From assembly GCA_963798985.1 (NCBI GenBank), contig CAWCVL010000007.1:186001-250000 (forward strand): a stretch of 64,000 nt of DNA. Reading direction: 5' to 3'. Position 1 is the stretch's first letter. Each line of letters begins with the position of its first letter. Origin of the DNA: JACCTU01 sp963798985. GTDB taxonomy: Bacteria; Actinomycetota; Thermoleophilia; Gaiellales; Gaiellaceae. This document shows, piece by piece, positions 24,964 to 36,951 of the stretch. Below the pieces are notes generated by a model. That model was given only the letters and a program-made list of their open reading frames with translations, ran no database searches and had not been told where the DNA came from. The position numbers were made by a program, and so were the translations under genes.

Positions 24964-25811
24964 TCCTGTGCGACGTCGGCCCGCGGGACGGGCTGCAGAA
25001 CGAGCCCGACGTGCTCGCGCCTGCGGTCCGCGCCGAGCTCGTGAACCGGCTCGCGGGCGCCGGACTGCAGAGGATCGAGGCCGTGAGCTTCGTCCGGGAC
25101 GACCGCGTGCCGCAGATGGCCGGCGCCGAGGAGGTGGTCGCGGGGATCGAGCCCCGCGAGGGCGTCGAGTACTCGGGGCTCGTGCTCAACGAACAAGGCC
25201 ACGAGCGGTTGAAGGCGACGGCGCTCGACCGGCTCAACGTGACGCTTGCAGCGACGGAGTCGTTCTCGCAGCGGAACGCGAACGCGTCGGTCGAGGAGGC
25301 GGCGTCGCGGGTCGAGCGGATCCTCGCCGGTTCTGACCGTCCCACGAGCGTCACGATCAGCGTCGCGTTCGGCTGCCCGTTCGAGGGGCGCGTCGACCCC
25401 GGCGCGGTGCTCGCGCTCGCCGAGCGCTTCCGCAGCGCCGACGAGGTCGTCCTCGCGGACACGATCGGCGTCGCGACCCCCGGTCGAGTTCGAGCCCTGA
25501 CGGAGCAGGTCGCCGCGCTCGGCGGCGCGGTCGGCGGCCACTTCCACAACACGCGGAACACCGGCTACGCAAACGCCGTCGCCGCGCTCGACGCCGGCGC
25601 GACCGTCCTCGACGCGTCGGTCGGCGGGCTCGGCGGCTGCCCTTTCGCGCCGCGGGCGACGGGGAACATCGCGACCGAAGACCTCGTCTATCTCCTCGAA
25701 GGCGACGGGGTGGAGACAGGCGTCGACCTCGACGCGCTCGTGGACGTGTCGCAGTGGCTCGAGGGCCTGCTCGGCCGCGAGCTCCCCGGCCAGGTCTACC
25801 GGGCCGGCTGA
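24960..25811 (+). CDS. Hydroxymethylglutaryl-CoA lyase-like enzyme
   Basis: 283 aa TIM-barrel aldolase of the DRE-TIM family. CDVGPRDGLQNE (residues 4-15) is the metal-binding N-terminal motif, HFHNTRNTGYAN the metal-His motif, and ASVGGLGGCPFAPRATGN the Cys-containing signature of HMG-CoA lyase. It would cleave HMG-CoA or a related 3-hydroxy-3-alkylacyl-CoA to acetyl-CoA and an acid, as in leucine degradation. GTG 24960 overlaps the PPOX stop. It converges with, and overlaps by 16 bp, a CoA-transferase, which fits a shared role in acyl-CoA metabolism. Confidence 0.92.
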   Translation: MILCDVGPRDGLQNEPDVLAPAVRAELVNRLAGAGLQRIEAVSFVRDDRVPQMAGAEEVVAGIEPREGVEYSGLVLNEQGHERLKATALDRLNVTLAATESFSQRNANASVEEAASRVERILAGSDRPTSVTISVAFGCPFEGRVDPGAVLALAERFRSADEVVLADTIGVATPGRVRALTEQVAALGGAVGGHFHNTRNTGYANAVAALDAGATVLDASVGGLGGCPFAPRATGNIATEDLVYLLEGDGVETGVDLDALVDVSQWLEGLLGRELPGQVYRAG

Positions 25812-26836
25812 CCGAGCTCGGGCGGCGGCGTGTCCACCTGGACGCGCTCGCCGTCGATCCGCAGCGGCTCCGCGAGGCGCTCGCGTCCTCCGAGCGTCTG
25901 CACGATCCCGAGCGCGCGGGTGTGCGGGTGCTCGGCGGCCTCGCGGATCGTCTGCACGGGGGCGATCGGAATTCCGCTGAGCCGCTCGAGCCAGACCGCG
26001 GTCGGCTCGCGTCGGAGACGGTCCTGCAGGAGCACGGCGAGCTCCTCGCGGTGCGCGACGCGTGACGCGTTCGTCGCGAAGCGTTCGTCGATGAGAAGCT
26101 CGAGCCGCCGCGCGAGCTCGGCGAACAGCCGGTCGTTGGCGGCGGCGAGCATCACCTCTCCATCCCGCGTCTCGAACACCTGGTACGGCGCGATGTGCGG
26201 GAACGCGGAGCCGTGCTTGCCCGGCTCGTCGCCCGCGAGCGCATCTGCGACGTGGTACCCGGCGAGCGCGAGCGCGGTCTCGAAGAGCGAGACCTCGACC
26301 ACGTGGCGTTCCCCCGACGGGAGTGCGGACAGGATTCCGATCGCCGCCCACCAGGCCGTCGCGTAGTCCACGAGCGACACGCCGACGCGCACGGTGGCGC
26401 CGCCCGGCTCGCCCGTCACGGAGAGGAGACCGGCAAACGCCTGCATCAGCGGGTCGTAGCCGGGCTCCGCGCCGAGGGGGCCTGGGCCGAAGGCGTCGAT
26501 GCGGCAGTAGATGCGGGCAGGCACCTCGTCGGGACCGAGCCCAAGCCGCTCGGCGGCCCCCGGGCGGAGGCTCGTGACGAACACGTCGGCGTCCTCGGCG
26601 AGGCGCAGCAGCTCCGTGCGGCCGTCCGGGTCCTTCAGGTCGAGTACCACCGAACGCTTGCCTGCGTTCACCGCGAAGAACATCGAGGGGCCCCAGGCGC
26701 GCGCCTCGTCGCCGTCCGGCCGCTCGACCTTCGTGACCTCCGCGCCGAGCGCGGCGAGGAGCTGCGTGCAGGCGGGCCCGGCGAGCGACGACGTCAGGTC
26801 GACGACGCGGATTCCCGCGAGCGGGTGGAACGCCAT
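25796..26836 (-). CDS. Class III CoA-transferase (CaiB/BaiF family)
   Basis: 346 aa. Moves CoA between acids through a glutamyl/aspartyl-anhydride mechanism. LAGIRVVDLTSSLAGPACTQ at the start, NAGKRSVVLDLKDPDGR, and GYDPLMQAFAGL with the catalytic Asp at about residue 126 mark the family. Shorter than the ~400-residue norm, mainly in the C-terminal small domain. ATG 26836 has no close ribosome binding site. The 3' end overlaps the HMG-CoA-lyase-like gene by 16 bp, which may let the transcripts interfere. Confidence 0.92.
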   Translation of the reverse strand: MAFHPLAGIRVVDLTSSLAGPACTQLLAALGAEVTKVERPDGDEARAWGPSMFFAVNAGKRSVVLDLKDPDGRTELLRLAEDADVFVTSLRPGAAERLGLGPDEVPARIYCRIDAFGPGPLGAEPGYDPLMQAFAGLLSVTGEPGGATVRVGVSLVDYATAWWAAIGILSALPSGERHVVEVSLFETALALAGYHVADALAGDEPGKHGSAFPHIAPYQVFETRDGEVMLAAANDRLFAELARRLELLIDERFATNASRVAHREELAVLLQDRLRREPTAVWLERLSGIPIAPVQTIREAAEHPHTRALGIVQTLGGRERLAEPLRIDGERVQVDTPPPELGQPAR

Positions 26837-26854
26837 GCGCGCAAGGGTACGGCG

Positions 26855-27274
26855 CTAGGCGGGCGGCGGGGCCGTGGTCGTCGGCGTCGCTCTGAGCAGC
26901 TGGAGATCGCGCTTCGCGATGAACGCGGCGTACACCAGCACGAAGAGCGCGAACAGACCGTGCAGCCCGTGAACCCAGGGGCTTCCAGGATCGTCGTCGG
27001 GGGGCAGCAGGAAGATCTGCACCGTCCCGAGGACGAACAGCCCGAAGTTGACGCCGATCCAGCGCCACATCCCCCAGAACGCGGCCAGCGCGGTGAGGAA
27101 GACGAGCAGCTCGGAGCCGTGGATCACGAGCCCGCCGACGAAGCCGTGCGCGTCGAGCGCCGACTCGCCGGCGCCCATCGCAAACGAGGCGATGAGGTAC
27201 GCCTGCACGAAGACGCCGATCACGATGATCGACGCGAACACGAAGTTGAGCCAGGTGGCTACACGGTTTCTCAT
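26855..27274 (-). CDS. Small integral membrane protein, 4 TM (unrecognised, DUF6220-like)
   Basis: 139 aa, about four membrane segments: FVFASIIVIGVFVQAYLIA, ELLVFLTALAAFWGMW, VNFGLFVLGTVQIFLL and LHGLFALFVLVYAAFIA. Conserved-looking His residues (DAHGFVGGLVIHGSE, VHGLHGLF) lie at membrane edges and could bind haem or metal. It resembles the DUF6220 group, but I am not certain. ATG 27274; the gene ends 18 nt from the CoA-transferase start and is probably upstream of it in one minus-strand unit. Confidence 0.7.
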   Translation of the reverse strand: MRNRVATWLNFVFASIIVIGVFVQAYLIASFAMGAGESALDAHGFVGGLVIHGSELLVFLTALAAFWGMWRWIGVNFGLFVLGTVQIFLLPPDDDPGSPWVHGLHGLFALFVLVYAAFIAKRDLQLLRATPTTTAPPPA

Positions 27275-27316
27275 CGGCCGACCATAACGCTCTGGCGGGA
27301 CGTACGGTGTGTCGGT

Positions 27317-29209
<1,893 letters not shown>

Positions 29210-29214
29210 CGGGT

Positions 29215-30892
29215 ATGAGGTCGGGGATGAAACGCGTCCTTTCGTTCGGGGCGATCGTCGGCGCGGCACTCGTCGCCGGCCTCACACCCGCGCCGCACGG
29301 CAACGCCGCGGAGGCACCCGCGCGGCCGAACATCGTCGTGGTGATGGCCGACGACCAGACGGTCGAGTCGATGCGCGTGATGGCGAACGTGAACGCCATG
29401 CTCGGGGAGCAGGGCGCGACGTTCGCGGACAACTACGTCTCGTTCCCGCTTTGCTGCCCGTCTCGGACCACCTTCCTCACGGGGCAATACGGCCACAACC
29501 ACACCGTGATGGGGAACGCCGCGCCGCAGGGCGGCTACGAGAAGCTCGCGCCCACGCACGCCAACACGCTCCCCGCGTGGTTGAAGCTCGCCGGCTACCA
29601 CACGGTGCACATCGGCAAGTACCTGAACGGCTACGGCCGCCAGCGTCCGACGGAGGTCCCGCCCGGCTGGGACGAGTGGTTCGGCTCCGTCGACCCGAGC
29701 ACGTACCGCTTCTACGACTACACGCTGAACGAGAACGGCAAGCTCGTCCGCTACGGAACGGCCGCGGCCGACTACCAGGCCGACGTCTACACCGCAAAGG
29801 CCGTCGACGCGGTGAAACGGCTCGCCTCGCGCACCGAGCCGTTCTTCCTGTCCGTCGCTTACCTCGCGCCGCACTCCGGCGGACCGCGCGAGTCGGACGA
29901 CCCGGCGAACCTCGCGACGCCGGTGCCTGCGCTCCGGCACCGGAACCGGTTCGCGACCGAGCCGATGCCCCGGACGCCCGCGTTCAACGAGGCGGACGTC
30001 TCGGACAAGCCGCTCGCAGTCCGGCGCAGGCCGCTGCTCGGTACTCCGCGCATCAACGGGATCACGGAGATGTACCGCCAGCGGCTCGAGTCGCTGCTCG
30101 CCGTCGACGAGGGCGTCGCGGCGATCGTGCGCGCGCTTGCAGGACAGCGGCGAGCTCGCCCGCACGCTCTTCGTCTACACGGCGGACAACGGCTTCTTCC
30201 ACGGCGAGCACCGCATCCCGAACGGGAAGGTCCAGCACTACGAGCCGTCAGCGCGTGTGCCGCTCGTCATTCGCGGTCCCGGCGTCCCGCGTGGAGTGCG
30301 GATCACGCAACCGTCGGTGAACATCGACCTCGCCCCGACGATCGTCGATGCCGCAAACGCGAGAGTGGGGAGGGCCACCGACGGCGTGTCGCTGCTCGCG
30401 CTCCTCGCCGACCGGACGCGTTTCGTCGGTCGCGACGTGCTGCTCGAGACGCCGACGTATGCGGCGATCCATACGCCGCGCTACGTCTATGTCGAGCACA
30501 ACACCGGCGAGCGCGAGCTGTACGACCTCGCGACCGACCCGTACGAGCTCGCGAGCGCTCACGACAACGCCGCCTACGCGCAGATCCGGAGCGACCTCGC
30601 TCGCCGGTTGCTGACGCTGCGGGCGTGCAAGGCGGCGAACTGCCGCCGGGGGCCGGCGCTCTCGGTGACCAGTCGCTGTGCCGGTGGCAGGCACCGTGTG
30701 GCGCTCGCCGGGGGCGACGCGCGCCTCGTCACCCGCGTGGACTGGATCTACCGCGGACGTGCCGCCGGAGCCGACGGCAAGCGGCCCTTCCAGGCGACGG
30801 TGGCGGGGGCGGCGGGCGTGGTGCGCGGGAACGCGACGCTCGACGACGGCCGGCGCGCCTCGGTCGACCGCCGGCTCGCCGCCTGCCGGTAA
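29215..30892 (+). CDS. Secreted sulfatase, arylsulfatase type (frameshift near 30138)
   Basis: About 558 aa after joining. A signal peptide (MKRVLSFGAIVGAALVAGLT) precedes RPNIVVVMADDQ (first metal site) and LCCPSRTTFLTGQ, whose C-x-P-S-R is the formylglycine motif; a formylglycine-generating enzyme is needed for activity. KYLNGYGRQRP and TADNGFFHGEHR complete the metal and sulfate site. The frame breaks at about 30137 (one extra T in CTTGCAG); removing it joins VRALQDSGELARTLFVYTAD. A ~90-residue C-terminal domain with four cysteines (RACKAANC, SRCAGG, LAACR) follows. Start ATG 29215 or 29227. Substrate unknown. Confidence 0.88.
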
Positions 30893-30916
30893 GGCCTGAC
30901 GTTACGATCCCGCCAG

Positions 30917-31634
30917 GTGGCGGCGCTCCTTTCGGTCGAGAACGTCACCCGTCGCTTCGGCGGTGTCGTCGCGCTCGACGGAGTGTCGTTCGACGTCCCG
31001 GCCGGCGAGATCGTCGGGCTGATCGGCCCCAACGGCGCGGGGAAGACCACCGCGTTCAACGTGATCACCCGGCTCTACAGGCCGGACGAGGGCCGCGTCG
31101 TCTTCGACGGTCACGATCTCCTCAAAACGCCGGTGCACCGCGTCGTCAAGCGCGGCGTCGCGCGCACCTTTCAGAACGTCGCGCTCTGGCCGACGCTCTC
31201 GGTGCTCGACAACGTGAAGGTCGGCGCGCAGGCTCGCCGCGGCGAGCGGAGCGCCGAGGAGCTGCTCGAGTACGTCGGCCTCTCCGGGCTCGCGTACCGG
31301 CCGGCGGCCGGGCTGCCGTTCGGGACGCTGAAGCGGGTCGAGCTCGCGCGCGCGCTCGCGTCTGGCCCGCGGCTGCTGCTCCTCGACGAGCCCGCGGGCG
31401 GGCTGAACCACGAGGAGGTCGGCGAGCTCGGGCGCTTCATCCAGCAGCTCCGCGCCGACTTCGACGCGACCGTGCTGCTCGTCGAGCACCACATGAACCT
31501 CGTGATGGGGATCTCCGACCGCGTCTACGTGCTCAACTTCGGCGAGCTGATCGCCGGCGGCACGCCGCAAGAGGTCCAGCGCGACCCGGCCGTCGATCGA
31601 GGCCTACCTCGGAGACGCGAGTGCCGCTGCTTGA
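30917..31634 (+). CDS. livG: ABC transporter ATPase, LivG-like, operon 2 (frameshift near 31595)
   Basis: About 238 aa. Walker A GPNGAGKTTAFN, LivG-type FQNVALWPTLSVLDN, signature FGTLKRVELARAL, Walker B LLLLDEPAGGLN and switch VEHHMNL. A surplus G at about 31595 (GTC-G-ATCGAG) shifts the last codons; removing it gives the usual LivG end AVIEAYLGDASAAA and a TGA at 31632-31634. GTG 30917 is 8 nt after TACGAT (30903-30908), so the operon message is probably leaderless. It follows the sulfatase by 24 nt. Confidence 0.9.
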
Positions 31635-32328
31635 GCTCGAGGACGTCGAGGCGCGCTACGGCGCGGTCCAGGCGCTGCACGGGATCACCCTCGACGTCGG
31701 CGAGCGCCAGGTCGTCTCGGTGCTCGGCGCGAACGGCGCCGGCAAGACGACGACGCTGCGCGCGATCTCCGGAACCGTGCGCCGGAGCGGCGGGCTTCGG
31801 TTCGACGGCAAGGCGCTGCCGCGTTCGCCGGAGGCCGTCGCGCGGCTCGGGATCGCGCACGTGCCCGAGGGCCGCGGCACGTTCGCCGAGCTGAGCGTCG
31901 ACGAGAACCTCAAGCTCGGCGCGTACGTGCGCCGCGACCGCAGCGGGTACGCGAGCGACTACGAGGAGCTGCTGAAGCACTTCCCCTGGCTGGCCGAGCG
32001 TCGCGACCAGCAGGCGGGGACGCTCTCGGGCGGCGAGCAGCAGATGCTCGCGCTCGCCCGCGCGTTCATGGCGCGCCCGCGGCTGATCCTCGTCGACGAG
32101 CCGTCGCTCGGCCTTGCGCCGCTGGTCGTGAAGCAGCTCTTCGACGTGCTGCGCGCGTGGATCGACGAGCACGGGATGTCTGCTCTCGTCGTCGAGCAGA
32201 ACGCGAACGTCGCGCTCGAGCACTCGGAGCGCGGCTACGTGCTCGAGGTCGGCCGCGTCGCCGTCGAGGGGACCGCCGACGAGCTGCGCGGGAACGAGTC
32301 CGTCCGGAAGTCGTACCTCGGCTACTGA
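31621..32328 (+). CDS. livF: ABC transporter ATPase, LivF-like, operon 2
   Basis: 235 aa. Walker A GANGAGKTTTLRA, IAHVPEGRGTFAELSVDENL, signature TLSGGEQQMLALARAF, Walker B LILVDEPSLGLAP and VEQNANVAL are standard for LivF. GTG 31621 overlaps the end of livG by 14 nt. The permease gene starts directly after its stop. Confidence 0.94.
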   Translation: MPLLELEDVEARYGAVQALHGITLDVGERQVVSVLGANGAGKTTTLRAISGTVRRSGGLRFDGKALPRSPEAVARLGIAHVPEGRGTFAELSVDENLKLGAYVRRDRSGYASDYEELLKHFPWLAERRDQQAGTLSGGEQQMLALARAFMARPRLILVDEPSLGLAPLVVKQLFDVLRAWIDEHGMSALVVEQNANVALEHSERGYVLEVGRVAVEGTADELRGNESVRKSYLGY

Positions 32329-33212
32329 GTGGCCGACGTCCTCCAACAGGTCGTCTCGGGGATCGCGTCCGGCGGGGTCTACGCGTTGCTTGCGCTCGCG
32401 ATCGTCCTGATCTACCGCTCGACGGGCGTCGTCAACTTCGCGCAGGGCGAGATGGCGATGTTCTCGACGTTCATCTGCTGGGAGCTCCTCGACCGCGGCC
32501 TGCCGTACTGGGTCGCCTTCTTCCTCACGCTCGCGATCTCGTTCGTCGGCGGCGATCTTGATCGAGCGCCTCGTGATCCATCCCGTACTCGCGGTCGGAG
32601 GCGATCACCGTCGTGACGGTCACGATCGGGCTCCTGATCCTGCTGAACGGCGCGGCAGCCTGGATCTGGAAGGGCGAGCAGCGGACGCTCGAGAGCCCCT
32701 TCCCGAGCGACACGTTCGACATCGGCGGCGTGGTGATCGCCGCGCAGGACCTCGGGATCATCGGCGTCTCGCTCGCGATCGTGCTCGTGCTCTGGGCGTT
32801 CTTCCAGCGGACGCGCGTCGGCCTGGCAATCCGCGCGGCCGCTTTCAACCCCGAGTCGAGCCGCCTCCACGGCGTGCGGGTCTCGTGGATGCTCGCGCTC
32901 GGGTGGGGGCTCGCCGCGGTGCTCGGGGCCGTCGCCGGGATCCTCGTCGCGCCGACGCAGGGGAGCTTCGACCAGAACCTGATGCTCCCGGTGTTGATCT
33001 TCGCGTTCGCCGCCGCAGTGCTCGGCGGGCTCGACAGCCCGCTCGGCGCGGTCGTCGGCGGCGTCGTGCTCGGCGTCGTGCTGAACCTCGTCGGCGCGTA
33101 CATCGACTTCTTCGCCGACCTACGGCTGCCCGTGGCGCTGATCTTGATCCTCGGGATCCTGCTGCTGCGGCCGAACGGCCTCTTCGGCAGGAGCGTGGTG
33201 AAGCGCGTATGA
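32329..33212 (+). CDS. livH: Branched-chain-type ABC permease, LivH-like, operon 2 (two frameshifts)
   Basis: About 293 aa. The N-terminal part VYALLALAIVLIYRSTGVVN, FAQGEMAMFST and the C-terminal VLGGLDSPLGAVVGGVVLG, LLLRPNGLFG are typical LivH. The frame breaks twice: a surplus G at about 32553 (GGC-G-ATC) and a surplus C at about 32590. With both removed, FVGGILIERLVIHPVLRSEA reads through into ITVVTVTIGLL. GTG 32329 abuts the livF stop and livM overlaps the end (ATGA). Confidence 0.88.
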
Positions 33213-34217
33213 GGGCGCTCCGCTACACGCTCCGCGCGTTCGGCTTCGCGCTCCTCGTCGCGATCGTCGTCTACCTGCCGTTCCGTCTCTCCGACTTCCG
33301 GGCGTCGGAGTTCGCGCTGATCGGGATCTTCTTCATCGCGATCCTCGGCCTGAACGTGCTCACCGGCTACACGGGCGTGATCTCGCTCGGCCACGGCGCG
33401 TTCATGGCGCTCGGCGCCTACACGACCGCGATCCTCGTCGCGGATCACGGGATGCGCGACATCTGGACGATCCCGCTCGCCGGGCTGCTCGCCGCCGTCG
33501 CCGGCGCCGCGTTCGGCCTGCCTGCGCTGCGGCTCTCAGGCCCGTATCTCGCGCTCGCGACCTTCGGCGTCGCCGTGGCGACACCGATCGTGATCAAGAA
33601 GTTCGACGGGTTGACGGGCGGGAGCGGCGGGATCAATCTCTTCGAGGCGGAGGGGAGCACCGGCCTGCCCGAGTTCCTGGTCACGCTCCCGGGCGGCAAG
33701 GTGCTCTCGTTCAACGACTGGCTCTACTACCTGACGTGGACGATCGCGCTCGTGCTGTTCGCGGTCGCCTGGGCGATCCACCACAGCCGCTTCGGACGCT
33801 CGCTCCGCGCGATCCGCGACAACGAGATCGCCGCGGCGGCGTCCGGCGTGTGGCTCGCGTCGCACAAGACGCTCGCGTTCTCGCGTCTCCGCGTTTTACG
33901 CCGGCGTCGCAGGCTCGCTGCTCACGATCTTGAACTCCTCGGTGCAGCCGGGAGCGTTCCCCGTCGAACGCTCGATCCAGCTCCTCGTCGGCCTGGCGGT
34001 CGGCGGGCTCGGCTCGCTGGCGCCGCTCGTGGCGGGCGCCGCATTCCTCGTTTTCCTCCCCCAGTGGGCGCAGGACATCTCGAAGGCGCCGGGAGTGCCA
34101 GGGGTGATCTACGGCGCGGTGCTGATCGCCCTGATGATCGTCCTGCCCATGGGCGTCGGCGGTCTCCTGCGCCGGCTCACAAGACCTCTAACTTCCCGGC
34201 TGTATCCTCGGTCTTAG
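33209..34217 (+). CDS. livM: Branched-chain-type ABC permease, LivM-like, operon 2 (frameshift near 33884)
   Basis: About 335 aa. GLNVLTGYTGVISLGHGAFM, LRLSGPYLALATFGVAVATP, LTGGSGGINLF and LRAIRDNEIAAAASGV are LivM motifs. One surplus C at about 33884 (TCG-C-GTCTCC) breaks the frame; removing it gives LAFSVSAFYAGVAGSLLT. The tail GVGGLLRRLTRPLTSRLYPRS is cytoplasmic. The binding protein follows 7 nt later. Confidence 0.9.
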
Positions 34218-34224
34218 CTTTCCG

Positions 34225-35433
34225 ATGCGCGTCCTCGGGGTCATTCTTCTCGCGCTCGCCCTTTCGACGGGCGCAGCCTCGGCTCGACCGTCCGCCGACC
34301 CGGGCCTCAGCTCGGGCGAGATCCTGATCGGCGGCACCGTGCCGCTCTCGGGGATCGCCGCGTCGTACGCGTCGGTCGGCCGCGGCGCCGAGGCGTACTT
34401 CAAGCACGTGAACGCGCGCGGCGGCGTGAACCGGCGCAAGATCACCTACAAGTACGTCGACGACCAGTACAACCCCGCGCAGACCGTGCAGGCGACTCGT
34501 CAGCTCGTCCAGCAGGACCGCGTGTTCGCGATCTTCAACTCGCTCGGGACCGAGCACAACCTGTCGGTGCGCTCGTTCCTGAACGCGACGAAGGTGCCGC
34601 AGCTCTTCGCGGGCTCGGGCGCGACGACGTTCGGCCGCGACTACAAGCGCTACCCGTACACGATCGGCTTCCTGCCGAGCTACATCGGCGAGGGCAAGGT
34701 CTATGCGCGGCACATCCTGAAGACGAAGCCGAACGCGAAGATCGCCGTTCTCTTCCAGAACGACGACTACGGCAAGGACCTGCTCGCCGGCTTCAAGACG
34801 GGTCTCGGCGCGAAGCGCAGAAACCTCGTCGCGGAGCAGAGCTACGACCCGCTCTCGACGGACGTCTCGTCGCAGATCGCGCGCCTTCGCAGCTCGCGGG
34901 CGACGGTCTTGCTGCTGATCACCACGCCACCTTTCGCGATCCGCGGCCTCGTCGCGGCGAACCGGCTCGGCTGGCGCCCGCAGGTCTACGTCAACCAGGT
35001 CGGCAGCGCGACGAACATCATGCGGATCATCTCGGCGACCGCGAACCCGCGGACCATCGAGGGCGCGATCACGTTGATCTCAGTCAAGGACCCGCTGATG
35101 CCGCGCTTCAAGAACGACGCGGGTATGAAGCTCTACAAGTCGATCATGCGGCAGTACCTTCCGCGCGGCGACGTGAACGACGGCTTCCACGTCTACTCGA
35201 TGGCCGTTGCCTACACCTTTGTCGAGGCGCTCAAGAAGGCGGGCAGGAACCCGACGCGCGCCTCGGTCGTGCGTGCGGTCGCGAACCTGAACCTCCGGAA
35301 CAACCCGTTCCTCCTGCCGGGCGTCGTCGTCAAGACGAGCGCCACGGACCATTTCCCGCTCGACCAGGGCCAGCTCCAGCGGTGGTCGAAGAACCAGTGG
35401 AACCCGCTCGGCAAAGTGATTTCCGCGAGGTAG
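34225..35433 (+). CDS. Branched-chain-type ABC substrate-binding protein, operon 2
   Basis: 402 aa. Signal peptide MRVLGVILLALALSTGAASA, then SSGEILIGGTVPLSGIAASY, the usual Peripla_BP_6 opening. DDQYNPAQTVQATRQLV and VAVLFQNDDYGKD-type segments follow (here IAVLFQNDDYGKDLL). No lipobox. It is the last gene of operon 2, in contrast to operon 1 where the binding protein is first, so the two importers are not simple duplicates. Ligand not identifiable from sequence. Confidence 0.93.
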   Translation: MRVLGVILLALALSTGAASARPSADPGLSSGEILIGGTVPLSGIAASYASVGRGAEAYFKHVNARGGVNRRKITYKYVDDQYNPAQTVQATRQLVQQDRVFAIFNSLGTEHNLSVRSFLNATKVPQLFAGSGATTFGRDYKRYPYTIGFLPSYIGEGKVYARHILKTKPNAKIAVLFQNDDYGKDLLAGFKTGLGAKRRNLVAEQSYDPLSTDVSSQIARLRSSRATVLLLITTPPFAIRGLVAANRLGWRPQVYVNQVGSATNIMRIISATANPRTIEGAITLISVKDPLMPRFKNDAGMKLYKSIMRQYLPRGDVNDGFHVYSMAVAYTFVEALKKAGRNPTRASVVRAVANLNLRNNPFLLPGVVVKTSATDHFPLDQGQLQRWSKNQWNPLGKVISAR

Positions 35434-35439
35434 CGCGCG

Positions 35440-36366
35440 TCAGTTCGTCGCCGGCAGCAGCTTGTCGCCGCGCACCCGCAGGACGCGCAGCCCTCTGATC
35501 GGCAGGAGTGCGACGACGGTTGTCGTCAGCGCAAGCCCGAGCCACTGCGATCCGTCGAGCGTCGCGTCGAACGCGAAGTAGCCGACGGCCGCAGCGGTGA
35601 CGGGGAACGTGAGCTCCGCAAGCGTCGCGATCACGGCCGGCGTTCGCCGCAGCCCGTAGTAGTAGAGCGAGAGCGCGACGAGGCCGGTCACGATCGCGAG
35701 CACCGCGATCCACGCGAAGTCGCTGGCCGAGGTCGTGAACGGTGCGCCGACCACGAGCACGGCTAGCGCGCTCGCAGGGAGCCCGAACGCGAAACGCAGT
35801 GCCGTGATGTGCCCGAACCACAGCCGGGTCGCGAGGAGGCGACCGAGGACCGTCCCCATCGCCCAGAGCACAGCAGCGGCGAGCGCGAACATCGCCGGGC
35901 GCGCCGCGTCGATGTGGATCGCGAACGGCGACGGGAACGCGATCAACCACACGCCGAGGATGCCCCCGGCGAGAAACCAGGCGAAGCCCCTGCGCGGCCG
36001 CTCGCCGAGGATGAAGTACGCCCCGACGACCGCGACGAGGGGTTGGACCTTCTGCAGAACGACGGGAGTGACGGGGTCGCCGTCGACGAATGCCTGTGTG
36101 AAGAGGATCGTGGCGATCGCGGAGGCTCCGACGCCGATCACGACGGCGGCGGCGATGTAGCGCGGGCCGGCGCGACGGACTGCGACGAGCGCGGGAGGGA
36201 TGAGCGGAAGCGTCAGCAGGACGAGGACGAGGTGCTCGCCGAAGACGATCGTCGCGGCCTGCGTCGATTCGGCGAGCGGCTTTCTCAGGAGGGCGTCGGT
36301 TCCCCAGAGCGCCGCGGCGATCGCGATGAAGATCGCGCCCGGGATCGCCACGAACCGTCCTCTCAC
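35440..36366 (-). CDS. EamA/DMT-family transporter (RhaT-like), 10 TM
   Basis: 308 aa, ten membrane segments in two EamA repeats: AIFIAIAAALWGTDALLRKP opens the first and PAMFALAAAVLWAMGTVLGR the second. VVLQKVQPLVAVVGAYFILG and TLAELTFPVTAAAVGYF are the paired helix-4 motifs. These proteins export metabolites or amino acids; the substrate is not predictable. ATG 36366. Convergent with the operon-2 binding protein, 6 nt apart. A GC-rich terminator separates it from the fasciclin gene upstream. Confidence 0.9.
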   Translation of the reverse strand: MRGRFVAIPGAIFIAIAAALWGTDALLRKPLAESTQAATIVFGEHLVLVLLTLPLIPPALVAVRRAGPRYIAAAVVIGVGASAIATILFTQAFVDGDPVTPVVLQKVQPLVAVVGAYFILGERPRRGFAWFLAGGILGVWLIAFPSPFAIHIDAARPAMFALAAAVLWAMGTVLGRLLATRLWFGHITALRFAFGLPASALAVLVVGAPFTTSASDFAWIAVLAIVTGLVALSLYYYGLRRTPAVIATLAELTFPVTAAAVGYFAFDATLDGSQWLGLALTTTVVALLPIRGLRVLRVRGDKLLPATN

Positions 36367-36388
36367 GGGCGCGAGCGTACAGACGCGG

Positions 36389-36422
36389 GGCGGGGGGAGC
36401 CGTGCGCCGCGCTCCCCCCGCC
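36389..36422 (-). terminator. 12-bp GC-stem terminator after the fasciclin gene
   Basis: GGCGGGGGGAGC (36389-36400), 10-nt loop, GCTCCCCCCGCC (36411-36422): a perfect 12-bp stem 11 bp past the fasciclin stop. There is no U-tract on either side, which is common for actinobacterial terminators. Confidence 0.65.
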
Positions 36423-36432
36423 GGCCGGTCGG

Positions 36433-36925
36433 CTACTTCGGTGGAATCAGCACGCGGTTGATCACGTGGATCACGCCGTTCGAAGCAGGCACGTCCACGG
36501 TGGTCACGCGCGCGTTGTTCACGAAGACGCGCTTGCCGGTGACGCGGATCTTCACGGCGGGACCTGCGAGCGTCTTGGCCGACTTCAGCGTCACGACCGT
36601 GGTCGAGCGGCACCTTGCCCTTGATCACGTGGTACAGCAGCACGCGCTTCAGCAGCTTCGGGTTCCTCTGCACGGCGCGAAGCGTGGACTTCGGCACCAG
36701 CTTGAAGGCTGCGTCCGTCGGCGCGAGCACGGTCAGCTCTCCGGTCGCGAGGTCGTCGGCGAGGCCGGCTTTCGTCGCCAGTGCGAGCAGGGTCTTGAAC
36801 TGCCCCGCCTTCTGGGCGGTCTGGACGATGTTGAGCTCGTTCTCGTTCGTGCGGGCCGGTGAGGCCGCCACGGCCGTCGCTGCGACGACGAGGCCGAGGG
36901 CGGCGAGTGCGATGAGCTTGTGCAC
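36433..36925 (-). CDS. Secreted fasciclin (FAS1) domain protein (frameshift near 36604)
   Basis: About 163 aa. Signal peptide VHKLIALAALGLVVAATAVA (cleavage after AAS-type site), then one FAS1 domain: NIVQTAQKAGQFKTLLALAT, GELTVLAPTDAAFKLVPKST, LLKRVLLYHVIKGKVPL and the closing NGVIHVINRVLIPPK. FAS1 domains mediate adhesion or bind small lipids or pigments outside the cell. A surplus base at about 36604 breaks the frame between KGKVPL and TTVVTLKSAKTLAGPAVKI. GTG 36925 has a strong ribosome binding site (AAGGAGGA, 36932-36939). It is the second gene of the unit controlled by the CarH-type operator region. Confidence 0.87.
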
Positions 36926-36951
36926 GGTCGTTCCTCCTTGCGGGATGGGTG